Below are positions 47,490 through 58,040 of a DNA stretch of 64,000 bases, piece by piece; the first letter of the stretch is position 1; each line of letters opens with the position of its first letter. The notes under the pieces are model-generated. The model made no database searches. It had not been told where the DNA came from and saw only the letters and a list, made by a program, of their open reading frames with translations. The stretch is from Pseudeuparius sepicola (Eukaryota > Arthropoda > Insecta > Coleoptera > Anthribidae): the NCBI GenBank assembly GCA_963920635.1, contig OY987305.1, positions 2,056,001 through 2,120,000 of the forward strand, given 5' to 3'. Made by a program: the position numbers and the translations under genes.

Positions 47490-49405
47490 TTGTTCTATCT
47501 CTAGCCGTTTGCAAGATCCACATTCTGTTCATTATTATCCAGGACACATTGTATATTTTGTTTGTATCGTTGCGACTGCAAAATTTGTCATTTAAATCGC
47601 AAGAAATCGCGCTGTAAAAAATAAAGGAAGCCTAGCTACGTGCGCGGCCAGAAAAGCAGCATTTCTCTTGTCCCAACACTGATAAATAGCCGCTATAATG
47701 TTTACACTAAATAAACCTGAAAATAATGTATGCAATTCCCCGTTCCTTCCTTCGCGATGCCCCTTGTTGTTTCTCCTTTGCACCAGTTAAAATTAAATAA
47801 ATGAATCCTTTCCACGACGCGAACGGCATATTAACGGCGAAGATTGCCGAAGGTTGCCGAATAACGAAGGCGAAAGTGACGTCACTATATGTCGTGTGTC
47901 ATTACCACGCAACGCGGAGTGGTTTCCGGTTGAAATCTCGACCAAATCTCCCCCTTTTGAAGTCGACGATCGTCGAAGAATAACCGTCAGCAAAGCAAGA
48001 ACCTTGTTAGGGCCGAGCTCTCATTTAGGTCGGGTTGTTTAGGGTAAGAACACGGCCGAATCGCTGCGGATTTTTTCAAAATAACTCAAAAACGAAAAAA
48101 ACCGTTGTTCTCTATATCTCTCATCGTTTTCAAGATCCCCATGCTGTTCATTCTTATCCGGGACACATTGTATATTTTGTTTGTATCGTTGCGACTGCAA
48201 AATTTGTCATTTAAATCGCAAGAAATCGCGCTGTAAAAAATAAAGGAAGCCTAGCTACGTGCGCTGCCAGAAAAGCAGCATTTCTCTTGTCCCAACACTG
48301 ATAAATAGCCGCTATAATGTTTACACTAAATAAACCTGAAAATAATGTATGCAATTCCCCGTTCCTTCCTTCGCGATGCTCCTTGTTGTTTCTCCTTTGC
48401 ACCAGTTAAAATTAAATAAATGAATCCTTTCCACGACGCGAACGGCATATTAACGGCGAAGATTGCCGAAGGTTGCCGAATAACGAAGGCGAAAGTGACG
48501 TCACTATATGTCGTGTGTCATTACCACGCAACGCGGAGTGGTTTCCGGTTGAAATCTCGACCAAATCTCCCCCTTTTGAAGTCGACGATCGTCGAAGAAT
48601 AACCGTCAGCAAAGCAAGAACCTTGTTAGGGCCGAGCTCTCATTTAGGTCGGGTTGTTTAGGGTAAGAACACGGCCGAATCGCTGCGGATTTTTTCAAAA
48701 TAACTTAAAAACGAAAAAAACCGTTGTTCTCTATATCTCTCATCGTTTTCAAGATCCCCATGCTGTTCATTCTTATCCGGGACACATTGTATATTTTGTT
48801 TGTATCGTTGCGACTGCAAAATTTGTCATTTAAATCGCAAGAAATCGCGCTGTAAAAAATAAAGGAAGCCTAGCTACGTGCGCTGCCAGAAAAGCAGCAT
48901 TTCTCTTGTCCCAACACTGATAAATAGCCGCTATAATGTTTACACTAAATAAACCTGAAAATAATGTATGCAATTCCCCGTTCCTTCCTTCGCGATGCTC
49001 CTTGTTGTTTCTCCTTTGCACCAGTTAAAATTAAATAAATGAATCCTTTCCACGACGCGAACGGCATATTAACGGCGAAGATTGCCGAAGGTTGCCGAAT
49101 AACGAAGGCGAAAGTGACGTCACTATATGTCGTGTGTCATTACCACGCAACGCGGAGTGGTTTCCGGTTGAAATCTCGACCAAATCTCCCCCTTTTGAAG
49201 TCGACGATCGTCGAAGAATAACCGTCAGCAAAGCAAGAACCTTGTTAGGGCCGAGCTCTCATTTAGGTCGGGTTGTTTAGGGTAAGAACACGGCCGAATC
49301 GCTGCGGATTTTTTCAAAATAACTTAAAAACGAAAAAAACCGTTGTTCTCTATATCTCTTATCGTTTTCAAGATCCCCATGCTGTTCATTCTTATCCGGG
49401 ACACA
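47490..49405 (+). repeat. 619-bp tandem repeat, three copies plus a partial
   Basis: Units start near 47486, 48105 and 48724, with a partial fourth from 49342 to about 49405. Identical phrases such as AACCGTTGTTCTCTATATCT, AGATTGCCGAAGGTTGCCG and the palindromic TGACGTCA recur exactly 619 bases apart. Copies 2 and 3 differ by only a few bases. Copy 1 differs mainly in its first 110 bases. Short frames of 60-66 codons repeat in every copy only because the copies are nearly identical. I see no evidence that they are genes. This is a recent local amplification. Confidence 0.97.
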
Positions 49406-49959
49406 GCGTATATACGACCTGCTAACGTAAGGAGATAAAAACTGTGTCTTGTTTTCGTTCCAGACTTGTGCGTGCGAGCCCACAAACTCTAACTCCTTAC
49501 GTAACCACGAACAAATCAAAACAAATAAATAATTAGTAGGTCCCGAAGTCCGACTCGTAAAAAAGCTGCCGTTACCGCCGCCTCCCGCCAGTATATCAAC
49601 TTGTCGCTCATTTGCTATAATTATTTCCAGCAAAGCCGGGGGAAAAGTTGGGATTCCGGCCATTCCGCCGGAATGAAACTTTTGGCTCCGTCGGGGTCCA
49701 GAGACCAACATTTATTGTTGCAAAAACCGGTTGATGCATTGCCCCCGGGATCCCCGATGCGGGGCCGGCCCACGAAAAACCGTCGTCTTAGGCTGCGGGA
49801 ATTACAACTCTGCGATTTCGGGCCGATGCCACGGTTAGATACACCCGCGGAATCGGTTGGTCGAAATTATGTGCGCGCTAGATTATTGTCGGCGTTTAGA
49901 TTGCGGAAAATTCGACGGATCCGCCATTTCTACTATCGGTCCGCCGCATAGAGATCATA
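49406..49959. other. GC-moderate unique stretch, no gene recognised
   Basis: Open frames of 144 codons (minus, starting at 49711) and 116 codons (plus, starting at 49601) overlap on opposite strands. Neither has a recognisable domain; the minus one reads through the last repeat unit. Confidence 0.35.
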
Positions 49960-50626
49960 TACAGGCTGTTAGTAAGTAAATAAGTGCGACAAACTTTAAG
50001 GGGTGATTCTACATGAAAAAATAATGACAGTTTGCTATATAAACGTAGGTCCGCAAATGCTTCGTTTCCGATATACAGGGAGTCAAAGTTTAAAAAAAAT
50101 GATAATTTATTTATTGTTATAGCTATGCGCACCTAACTAAAAATGTTTTATTCGAGATATTTTCATTTTCATTTGTTGTTTTGATTTATTGTTGCTGTAT
50201 AGGATAAGTTTTTGATATATGAAAATGGCGGCCCCTGTGAAAAAAAAGTAAGAGAGCTTTTTTGTCACTAATTAAACGAGGATTTTAAAAATATTTTTTT
50301 CTTGAAATCGGCATTAAAATGTCCCAAAATCGTCATTAAAAGCACAGAAATCGTACAATAATGTAGCCCATTATTGTACGATTTTTTCAATAAGTAGGCC
50401 TTGGCGAGATGTAAACATTAAACGTCAGACGCGGAGAAATCGCCCGTCAAAAGTGACCAAATATTCAAAACCCGGCCGATAAAGGCGCATTTAACTGTTC
50501 GTACACATTGCGAAATTGTTTCCTATAGAAGCGCAATCCTTCAGTATACATATTTTAGTAAATTTGGAAATCAATAGATTTATTGTGTAGGCTGCACAAG
50601 AAGCAGCAGTTTGGTTTTCCTGTCAG

Positions 50627-50745
50627 AAGGTGCCGTACGTCATTATGCTTGTCCTAGGTAGAGCGATCGGTGAAGTCAAGCAACGCCGCGCGTAGTCGGT
50701 TCGTGGACGACGGGTGATCCCTTATTGTTATTTTCTTGCTTAATA
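50627..50745 (+). ncRNA. 5S rRNA-like pol III sequence (probable 5S-derived SINE head)
   Basis: From 50663 the sequence reads CGATCGGTGAAGTCAAGCAA, then CGCCGCG, then GGTTCGTGGACGACGGGTGA. It aligns in order with the internal control region of eukaryotic 5S rRNA (CGATCACCGAAATTAAGCAG... GGTTAGTACTTAGATGGGTGACC), including the box C-like GGTT...GGGTGA. The 5' part is more diverged. A run of about 14 T near 50750 could serve as a terminator. It is too divergent to be a working 5S gene; a 5S-derived SINE head or pseudogene is likelier. Confidence 0.55.
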
Positions 50746-50783
50746 AAACTTTTTTTTTTTTCCGATTTCAAAAAAAATATAAT

Positions 50784-50904
50784 ATGTACCTCGGCACTGA
50801 AGTTCTTTTTATGACTCATGTGGTTTATTTGCCTCGGCCAGAGGCCTCAGCAACTAAACTCCACATGAGTCATAAAAAGTTGAACTTCAGTGCCTTGGTA
50901 CATA
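50784..50904. mobile_element. Snapback MITE, copy 2 (121 bp)
   Basis: ATGTACCTCGGCACTGAAGT...ACTTCAGTGCCTTGGTACAT pairs over about 55 bases each side of the centre CGGCCAGAGGCC. It is the opposite-orientation relative of the element at 7160-7274. Confidence 0.9.
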
Positions 50905-51057
50905 AATAACTATTATTTTAAATTATCTCAGTGGCGTATCATTTATTTTCTTAAAAATATCGAGGCCATTACCCCTATGCACGCCACTGATTAAATTAAA
51001 ACTCACCAAATTTCATTTGAATATCTTAATCCGTTTCAGCGCAATAAATAAATTATA

Positions 51058-51664
51058 TACAGGGTGATTCAGGAGGAAATGTCAATATTTTAGGTACGTA
51101 TTCGGGGACCCAAAATAAACATAAAAGTTCCTATAAACATGGGTCCTATTCCCGGCCGTTACCGAAATACAGGGGTAAACAACATTCAATTTAAGGTTTT
51201 TATTACATTATTTATAACAGGTAGGCTAGGTTTTGGGTGATTCAGGCGGAAATTCCTGTTGCTTAGCAATAGTAGACCTTAATCCTCTGGATTATTGTCT
51301 TTGGGGGTGGTTTAAATCATTGGTATATTCAAGTAAAGTAAACACTAGAGATGCATTACTCGATCGAATAATAAATGCAGCAGCAACTATAAGAAACAGG
51401 CCCGTATCCATTCATAGAGCGACCCGAGCTATTCACCAGAGAGCTGACTTATGTTTAGAAGTAAACGGTGGCATTTTTGAAAACTATAAAACCTAGCCTA
51501 CCTGTTATAAATAATGTAATAAAAACCTTAAATTGAATGTTGTTTACCCCTGTATTTCGGTAACGGCCGGGAATAGGACCCATGTTTATAGGAACTTTTA
51601 TGTTTATTTTGGGTCCCCGAATACGTACCTAAAATATTGACATTTCCTCCTGAATCACCCTGTA
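51058..51664 (+). mobile_element. Mariner-type element, 0.61 kb, 175-bp TIRs
   Basis: The ends are TACAGGGTGATTCAGGAGGA and TCCTCCTGAATCACCCTGTA, with TIRs (51058-51232 and 51490-51664) that are nearly perfect. The internal 250 bases encode the end of a transposase. It sits at the inner edge of the right TIR of the outer 49960-51800 element. The good preservation of the TIRs suggests a relatively young insertion. Confidence 0.94.
51266..51496 (+). pseudogene. Mariner-type transposase C-terminus
   Basis: The frame reads VDLNPLDYCLWGWFKSLVYS, then RDALLDRIINAAATIRN, and ends with CLEVNGGIFENYKT and a stop. DLxPLDyxLWG contains the last catalytic acid of the DDE/D triad, and CxEVNGGxFE is the standard tail. 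Residues upstream of VDLN derive from TIR-like sequence, so the catalytic N-terminal part has been deleted. The stop lies just inside the right TIR. Confidence 0.88.
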
Positions 51665-51802
51665 TTTTTTTTAAACTTTGACTCCCTGTATATCGGAAAC
51701 GAAGCATTTGCGGACCTACGTTTATGTAGCAAACTGTCATTATTTTTTCATGTAGAATCACCCCTTAAAGTTTGTCGCACTTATTTACTAACACCCTGTA
51801 TA

Positions 51803-52112
51803 TCAGGGTGTAACTGAACTGATGGTCAAAAATGAAACCACGTATTCTTGGGGTCAAAATAAGGGCACTTCTTCATATATTTTTTTCTCCTACGGGCCAT
51901 AGTTTTTTTTTACAGAGCGTATAAGTTTAGAGAAAAATACACATATTTCTTAGTATCTCTAGAAGTATACGAGATATTTTCTTCAAACTTGGTGTGTCAC
52001 ATGATCAGATGAGCTGTCAAATTTAAGGTTAATATCAAGCTTCTGGGGCCCCCAGTTGTGGAGATACAGGGTGTTATTAAAATTAATTAGTTTTAGTAAG
52101 TATATTAACATG
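51803..52112 (+). mobile_element. One-armed relative of the fold-back at 33968
   Basis: CAGGGTGTAACTGAACTGAT through ACAGGGTGTTATTAAAATTA closely matches the left arm of the 33968-35215 element over its first 280 bases. No inverted partner follows. It directly abuts the right end of the outer element (51800). Confidence 0.9.
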
Positions 52113-52152
52113 ATTGTGGTGAAAGGAACTATTAGTAGCTTATTTGTTTTAG

Positions 52153-52293
52153 TGTTAAAGTTATAAAGGTAGATGAAAACAAGTCAAGTTCTAGCATCAG
52201 TGAAGCAAATTCTAGTAGTTTGGACGAAACTAATTTGACAAGTATAAACGAACCTAGTTGTAGTTATCGAAGTCTTTACCAGTCCACGTTGAG
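52153..52293 (+). CDS. Candidate internal exon, Ser-rich, unknown
   Basis: After a good acceptor (TTATTTGTTTTAG) the frame reads VKVIKVDENKSSSSISEANS, then SSLDETNLTSINEPSCSYRS, LYQSTLR. It is cut by a strong donor (TTGAG then GTGAGC, edge 52293). The composition (low-complexity Ser/Asn/Glu) resembles linkers of transposase or zinc-finger proteins. It lies between a transposon arm and the THAP gene and might belong to either. Family unknown. Confidence 0.3.
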
Positions 52294-53042
52294 GTGAGCT
52301 TAATTTATTATCAATATACAAGTTTGTAGGGAGATAGTAATTCAGAAAAACAACCACTGTTTTGAATTGCGCGGCCTGAAGGTCTAATGCGCATGTTCCA
52401 TAGGCCCATGCGCAAATACACAATTTGCCATAAAAAGGGACTTGTAGGCACTCTACCTATATAATATATTATCTCTATGGTCCGCCGCGACGTGTATCTT
52501 TTTTTTACTTCGCATCCGCCGTACAACCTAGGACATCGTTGCCTTTTCCAGAACAATTTCCACTATCAACATTGTTTCGACACATACACACTAATAATGT
52601 AATGAGTAATCATGTCTATCCGAGTAAAATTCATCTCGTTACACAAACGCGAAATGTATCAATTATTATTAAACTGAAATTTATAATGTTAAATATTATA
52701 TAGCATTACTGTTGGTATAATATTTTACCTGCAATTATAGGTACTTTATATAATATAGGATTATAGTGGGCACAGTATCATCAAATTTGTAAAGTTGAAC
52801 TAGATCATTAACTAGCGAATTCTACTAAAAATACTATAAGTTCGCTCACTTGGCCTGTGTAAACAAATATTTCCCTCCTGCCCGATCCCGCTCCCTTCGC
52901 CTTAGCCCTCGATCGATATCCCGCTGAGCGGGCGATTCCGAGCGTCACTTTGTTACACAGTGTCTCTCGGAACGGTGTGCTTCGTAATGTACCGGGTGCG
53001 CGTAAATTATATCCAATACCGTGTTGCCAGTTTTGAGTAGTG
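52294..53042. other. Region upstream of the THAP gene
   Basis: Includes a GC-richer strip (52850-53000) directly before the THAP start that could be its promoter, and a palindromic pair of ATGCGCATG/CATGCGCA near 52390-52415. No other feature. Confidence 0.35.
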
Positions 53043-53912
53043 ATGGTTTATCACGGTTCTTATTGCAGTGCGGATTGCTGTAAAAGCAAATCAAAATCTG
53101 TGTGTCCTTTTTTCGAATTCCTAAAGACCCTGAAAGGTAAGATTTAGTTTGACGTATAATTAAGAAAAATGACTTAATCAATTATTTCTATAGTCATCGG
53201 AATATTATTATATTATTACATAATACTCGTATTAGGCATAATATTATATGACATATACATTGTGTATGTTGAATAATAAAAAGCCAACATGTCACAGGTG
53301 TGTTTCATTCTTTGCTGTAAATACAAATATTGATAATTGCAGATGTCAGCAATGGAAGAAGGCCTTAGGGTTCGTCAAACACAAGAAATTTGCGAATATT
53401 GCACCTAAAGAGGCACATAAACGTATAAAATTTTGTAAGGCACATTTTGATGAACAATCATTCACTTCATCCGGAAATAGTTTATTAACAACTGCTGTTC
53501 CATTAAGATTATTACCAGAACCTTATGGTTAGAGGCATATTCGTATGCGTAATCTGGCAGGCAGAGACAAGTCAACAATATTTTGTGAACTAAAAGCCTA
53601 TGAAGGCAATTCATGACCATTTGGCAGTTTGACAGTACCTCCACGAGAATTTAGTGAATATATACTCAATTTAGAAAATATTTTCTAATCAAAATTTAAT
53701 GACTTATCGCATCACGATGGCTTAGGTTCTAGCCTACTAAAGAAATTCCGATCAGTAAAATACATATATCCACGACTATTTGGTTTCATTTTATACGCGA
53801 GTTCTTATTTACTACACATTTAAATTTGCGAATAGGGAATTAAAAATAAAAGACAAAATAAATCCAATTCAAAACTTACAATTTAGCAAAACTTGTAAAC
53901 TATGTAAATAAT
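53043..53912 (+). pseudogene. THAP zinc-finger / P-type transposase gene, frameshifted
   Basis: Exon 1 (53043-53136) starts MVYHGSYCSADCCKSKSKSV CPFF and ends at a donor AAAG/GTAAGA. Exon 2 starts at 53343 after TTGCAG and reads CQQWKKALGF, RIKFCKAHFDEQSF and TTAVPLRLLPEP. The C-x3-C pair, the CxxH pair (CKAH) and AVPLRLLPEP are THAP hallmarks. A run of six T in exon 1 (53108-53113) is one base short of what the family frame needs, so the exons are out of frame. After the TAG at 53530 coding-like pieces continue with stops and shifts: LLKKFRSVKYIYPRLFGF, then TRVLIYYTFKFANREL ending at a stop near 53909. These resemble the C-terminal region of THAP-type transposases. It is probably a dead P-superfamily element or domesticated relative. 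An assembly error in the T run cannot be excluded. Confidence 0.75.
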
Positions 53913-53928
53913 TTTGTTTGCTCCTAGG

Positions 53929-54400
53929 TACAGGGTGATCCATCCAAGAGGAACACCCTCCTTAACTTCTTTATTTTTCAAGTTAAAGAAAAAATTGTAG
54001 AGATAAAAGCTTTAAGGTTTTTCGTGAGCTTTTCCATGAACTTACTGAAATTGACACAGGGTGTTCCGTAAAAGCTGGACAAACCAAGCTTTGTTTTTTC
54101 ACAAGAACACCCTGTATATTATTGCATTTTTGGAATCTACACTTCGTCCTGATTCCAACGACATGTATATGTCATATGATTGCTCCAGACGGTTTTACAA
54201 TACCGGGCGTTCGAACTTCATTTATTTCATGTTTTCACATCCTGTATCTCTGAAACGAAAAGTTTGCTGGTAAATTGAGTGTAAGAAAAAATAATGAAAA
54301 TGATGCCCCGAAAACGATAATAGTCATTTTGTAATCATCCACACAAAAAAGTTAAGTTAAAAGTTAAGGGGGGTGTTCCTCTTGGATGGATCACCCTGTA
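53929..54400. mobile_element. TIR element, 0.47 kb, TACAGGGTGATCC ends
   Basis: The ends are TACAGGGTGATCCATCCAAG and CTTGGATGGATCACCCTGTA, continuing AGGAACACCC and GTTAACTT-type sequence for about 40 bases. Inside is a smaller inverted pair, CAGGGTGTTCCGTAAAAG (54057) and CAAGAACACCCTGTA (54103). It is inserted immediately after the THAP gene remnant. Confidence 0.9.
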
Positions 54401-55448
54401 CACACTTCCATATGTATATTTTTACTTACCCCATGTTAGTTAGGTATATCTTGCGTTATTTAAACGGAAAAAGTAAAATACCTACATTTCTCTTATACGT
54501 ATAATGTCCCTTATTTTTCTGCTATACCTATTACTTCTATTGTGCCTAATGGAAAGTCAATATAGAGGTGTCCCCGTATAACTTGGTGCAACCAGCTTTA
54601 CGGTGATTTAAATAGTCCACCCTCGTAAATAACGGAGTTGTCTCTTTTTGGCTTCAGAGCGAGTGCGTATGCTGTTGTCTCTGTCTCACTTTTGTATTGC
54701 ATGTATCCTTGTGGGGCGGCTGCGGATAGGAATGAATTGTTATTAGACATCAGTAATCTTGACTCCATTAGCTGTTTATTGTCTCTGGTCCCAATCTCGT
54801 TTCTTATTATTGTTTTACTTTTTATACTACAAAAATACGTACTTATTACTGCGAAAACAAAAAATAGGTACCCACTTCGGTACTCAATTTTTTTTAATTG
54901 ACCACTAGTGTGTCCTTTTTTGTTTTCAAAACCTAGCCCCCCACGAGCCGCCACTGTTTATAACATAGAACGAGAAGTTATCCAGAGGTTTTGGGCTAGA
55001 AGCTTCTCCATCTGTCAGTCGCTTCGAATTTATTCGCGGCAAGTCCGCGTTTTCTAATTTATTTCCAATTACATTAAGGATGAGTCGGTGTAAGAACGTA
55101 TCCGCGATCTGCTAGGCGAAATGACAGCCGAATCTGCCTCCTAATCGGCGGGTCTCGGTCCGTGATTGAATTGCATACCTGATTAATGGTTACGCATATT
55201 GCTTAATCACCGCCGCTATTAAAACATCTTAAATTTGTAATTTTCGCAGCGTCTCTAACGACTTTAATTAAGCAAAGCCCATCCGTTTTTGTCAGGCATG
55301 ACGCCCGTTCGACGCTACCAATCATCCCCGTCGGTTTATATCCGTCATTTTTAACTTATGTTTCTCTTCGGATTGTCTCGTTCCAAAACACGGCGGCATT
55401 TTGCCGACAATTCCACTAGAGAACTGTTGGACGGTCGCAAACAAGAGG
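54401..55448. other. Intergenic, nothing recognised
   Basis: Overlapping frames at 54598-54954 (minus) and 54638-54901 (plus) have no known domain. The plus one is merely hydrophobic. Confidence 0.45.
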
Positions 55449-57295
55449 TCCGGACCACGATACACTTACCCACGGTAGGTATGCCATTGCGCATCCATAT
55501 CCCTATCTCTGTCGCACCTTGTGACGTCAGTTGCGAATCAGAATTTAAATTGCTCCATATGTTTTACACAGCAATAGATACTTATTTATGGGTTTTTGCT
55601 TATTTTAAACGTTTCCTTTTAAATAAATGTTGTTAAAAATATGTAGATTATATTACTAGATAAATGAATGAATATTCTGTCGATAAAAACACATTTAATT
55701 CGATAATTATAATTTTACAAATAATTTGTTTCCTTTGCGTTTTACCTAATCGTATGCATGCAAATAAAATTGATGTATATTTTGTTAAATTAACAGGATT
55801 TTTCTTTTAAAAGACCGTATATTGGTAGACAATAAAAAAATATCATATAGGTAGGCATAGTCCAAAGCACGAAAGAAAACGTTTCTAAAGAATGCGGGCA
55901 GCGTTGCGAGATTTCCTATACGAGTAATCGTTATCTATTGGCGAATACAAGTTTTATCATATTGAAGCCGAATTTGTGAACTCTATTATACCGAAAAAAT
56001 AAAGCTCGCATCACGGGACCACTTACCCATTTTTGTTTATCATTTATTTTTAACGCGGTGTGATAAAACACCTATTATATTTTTTTCAACATCGTCGCGT
56101 CTACCATCGCCTTTGAAATACGGCAACACAGCACTTCTGCGAAGGAGTCGGCTGACAAAATCAGTTAGCCAACGCGTTTTGTGCCTGTTTCTATAGTACG
56201 TAAAGTTAATTGCGTATTTGGGCTACCATACAGACCTCATTTTTTAGGCCGCTGGCAAGTTTTTTCCGCCGGCTCAGAGAAATCAGTGGCGTTTCGTATG
56301 TTCGGGAGTCAACGTGTGCAAAATGAGTAAACAGGGAAGAACGTTGCATTCTCAAGCACGAGAAATAATTGCCAATGTTATAAGGGTTTGCCTTCCTGCA
56401 TAATCTAAGGCATCACCGTTAAGAATAATATTAATAATAAATTAAATAACAATTATATGAAAATTAAGTCAGTGAGTTACACAAAATTGAGCTACGCCCC
56501 TGAACTCTGACTAATTCTATAATAGTTGCGAGTTCTTCCCCCTTACGTCGCACGCATTCTGCCGTAAGGAGGACTAAATAATAGATTTATTGTAAGTAAG
56601 GTAATCCTGAACTAATTTTTGGCGAAGATATTGATAAATAAAATTCAAAGCCTTACCAAAAATATAACTTTTTCCTTCCAGTGTTTATGTCGGCTTATGT
56701 CAATTGAAGCCTTATTTACCAATTAATGCACACAAGCCTCGACACAAGCACAACCTGCACAACTAATGCTTAGTTTATAGTTAAACAACAAACAAAACAA
56801 CATAATAAATAGTGAGTAAAATAGGGATCAAATAATGATTCCCTTTAACCATAACAAGGCTAATTTTTTATTGCACATTTTATTTTATTTGCTGTATAAA
56901 CCAGGCATAAACTCTGTTGAGTTGAGTCCCCTATTTTTAATGATCTGTTCTATAAATAATCTGTTTCCTTACCAGATTATTGTCCTTGGGAAATCTATAA
57001 TACTTAATTTTTCCGTTCCCTTACTGTTTCTATTATTATTTGGACATACACTGACTGCACATCCCGGAATTTTTGGCCTATTTCAAAGCACTGTCGAGCT
57101 GGACTGACGACCAGTCAATTGTTTACACTTTTTTCTTAACACATTAAACTGTAAACTATAAAAAATCGTAAAACACAACCGAAGACACCATGCATTATTT
57201 ACAATTCGCGATTCGCAACTGACGTAGATGCGCATAGTTGCCTTGTTTTCGGATTCGTTAGTGACGTACCGTGGGTAAGTGTATCGTGGTCCGGA
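55449..57295 (+). mobile_element. TIR element, 1.85 kb, with transposase start
   Basis: TCCGGACCACGATACACTTA plus CCCACGGTA at 55449 is inverted at 57267-57295. Inner blocks also pair (GACGTCAGTTGCGAATC near 55522 with GCGAATC...CAACTGACGT near 57210). The interior carries the first codons of a recognisable transposase (56323) behind a GC-richer promoter-like strip. The superfamily is not certain. No target duplication was confidently found. Confidence 0.75.
56323..56403 (+). pseudogene. Transposase first-exon remnant (HSQAREIIANV motif)
   Basis: The frame MSKQGRTLHSQAREIIANVI starts at an ATG and stops at codon 27 (TAA, 56401). LHSQxREIxxNVxxx directly after the start is, as I recall it, the opening of a class of insect DDE transposases with an N-terminal HTH. 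The next residues (RVCLPA, stop) do not fit. The sequence is either spliced here (AAGG/GTTTGC is a weak donor) or broken. Family assignment is from memory of the motif only. Confidence 0.45.
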
Positions 57296-58040
57296 CGGTG
57301 CAATAGTCACTCTCGGCTAATGCAACGTTGGAATTCGATGTGGGTTTAAACACATACTAACAAATATTGAAATTCTCTAAATCCTGCTAAATATAGCCGG
57401 AGACCGAAGGTTTTTCAGAGATAATATAAAACGTATCCTCGGGGAGACACTGACAGGTCTTCTAGTTGTCTGGTGTGTGTCATGGTGTCCCCCGGTGTCA
57501 CGATACAGGAATAAAGGCAAGAAGCAGGGGTCAAGATCAATAAATCGCGACGATTACGTTATAACCAGATTTTTTTTGCCGAGAATACTTCGAAAACGGA
57601 GATTGTCGTGATAACGTTTAAATAGTACATTCAGAGACCGGGCCCCGGTGCTGGCAAATTATTAATCGAAAACGGAAACTTTCCCGTGGAAACTCGGAAA
57701 CCAAACAAAAATCTTATTACCAGAACTCTCCCAATATTTTTTCACAGAATCTTACCGCGAGAGTTCTCCTTTCATATTTTATAATTGTTATTTAAATTTC
57801 ATTAAGCAAAGCTAACGGTCCGAGGTGGGCGGGGCAAAATTTTAATAACTGGGGCAGTAATTCCGACCGGTTTAATATGGGCGTATTGTCTAACGTCATA
57901 ATTAGACATCGCGCGATAAGGAATCCCTTTAGCTATGCATGTCTGTTTGAATTAATTGGGGCTACCCAGATATAGGCAATTAATTTTGGGCTGGGGCCAC
58001 TGCAAACATTTTCACTTCATCGTGGTTAATGACCCACAAT
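57296..58040. other. Intergenic; 57890-58005 duplicated at 59310-59415
   Basis: ATAATTAGACATCGCGCGATA and TTTAGCTATGCATGTCT with GGCAATTAATTTTGG recur about 1.4 kb downstream in the same order with moderate divergence. Otherwise nothing recognised. Confidence 0.6.

Larger units (their letters stand above)
49960..51800. mobile_element. Outer TIR element hosting three other elements
   Basis: The left end is TACAGGCTGTTAGTAAGTAA and the right end is its complement, ending ACTAACACCCTGTA. The TIRs are about 135 bases and include CTTTAAGGGGTGATTCTACA and ACAGGGAGTCAAAGTTTAAA. The interior holds a 5S-like sequence (50627), a snapback MITE (50784), and at the inner border of the right TIR a second TIR element (51058-51664). 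Confidence 0.88.

Noticed and set aside
47592..49280. Four short frames repeated three times (60-66 codons) as a possible gene family
   Set aside because: They recur exactly with the 619-bp unit on both strands and overlap each other. Near-identity of the copies is sufficient explanation.
49277..49711. Minus-strand open frame of 144 codons
   Set aside because: It reads through the last 619-bp repeat unit and overlaps an opposite-strand frame. No domain was recognised.
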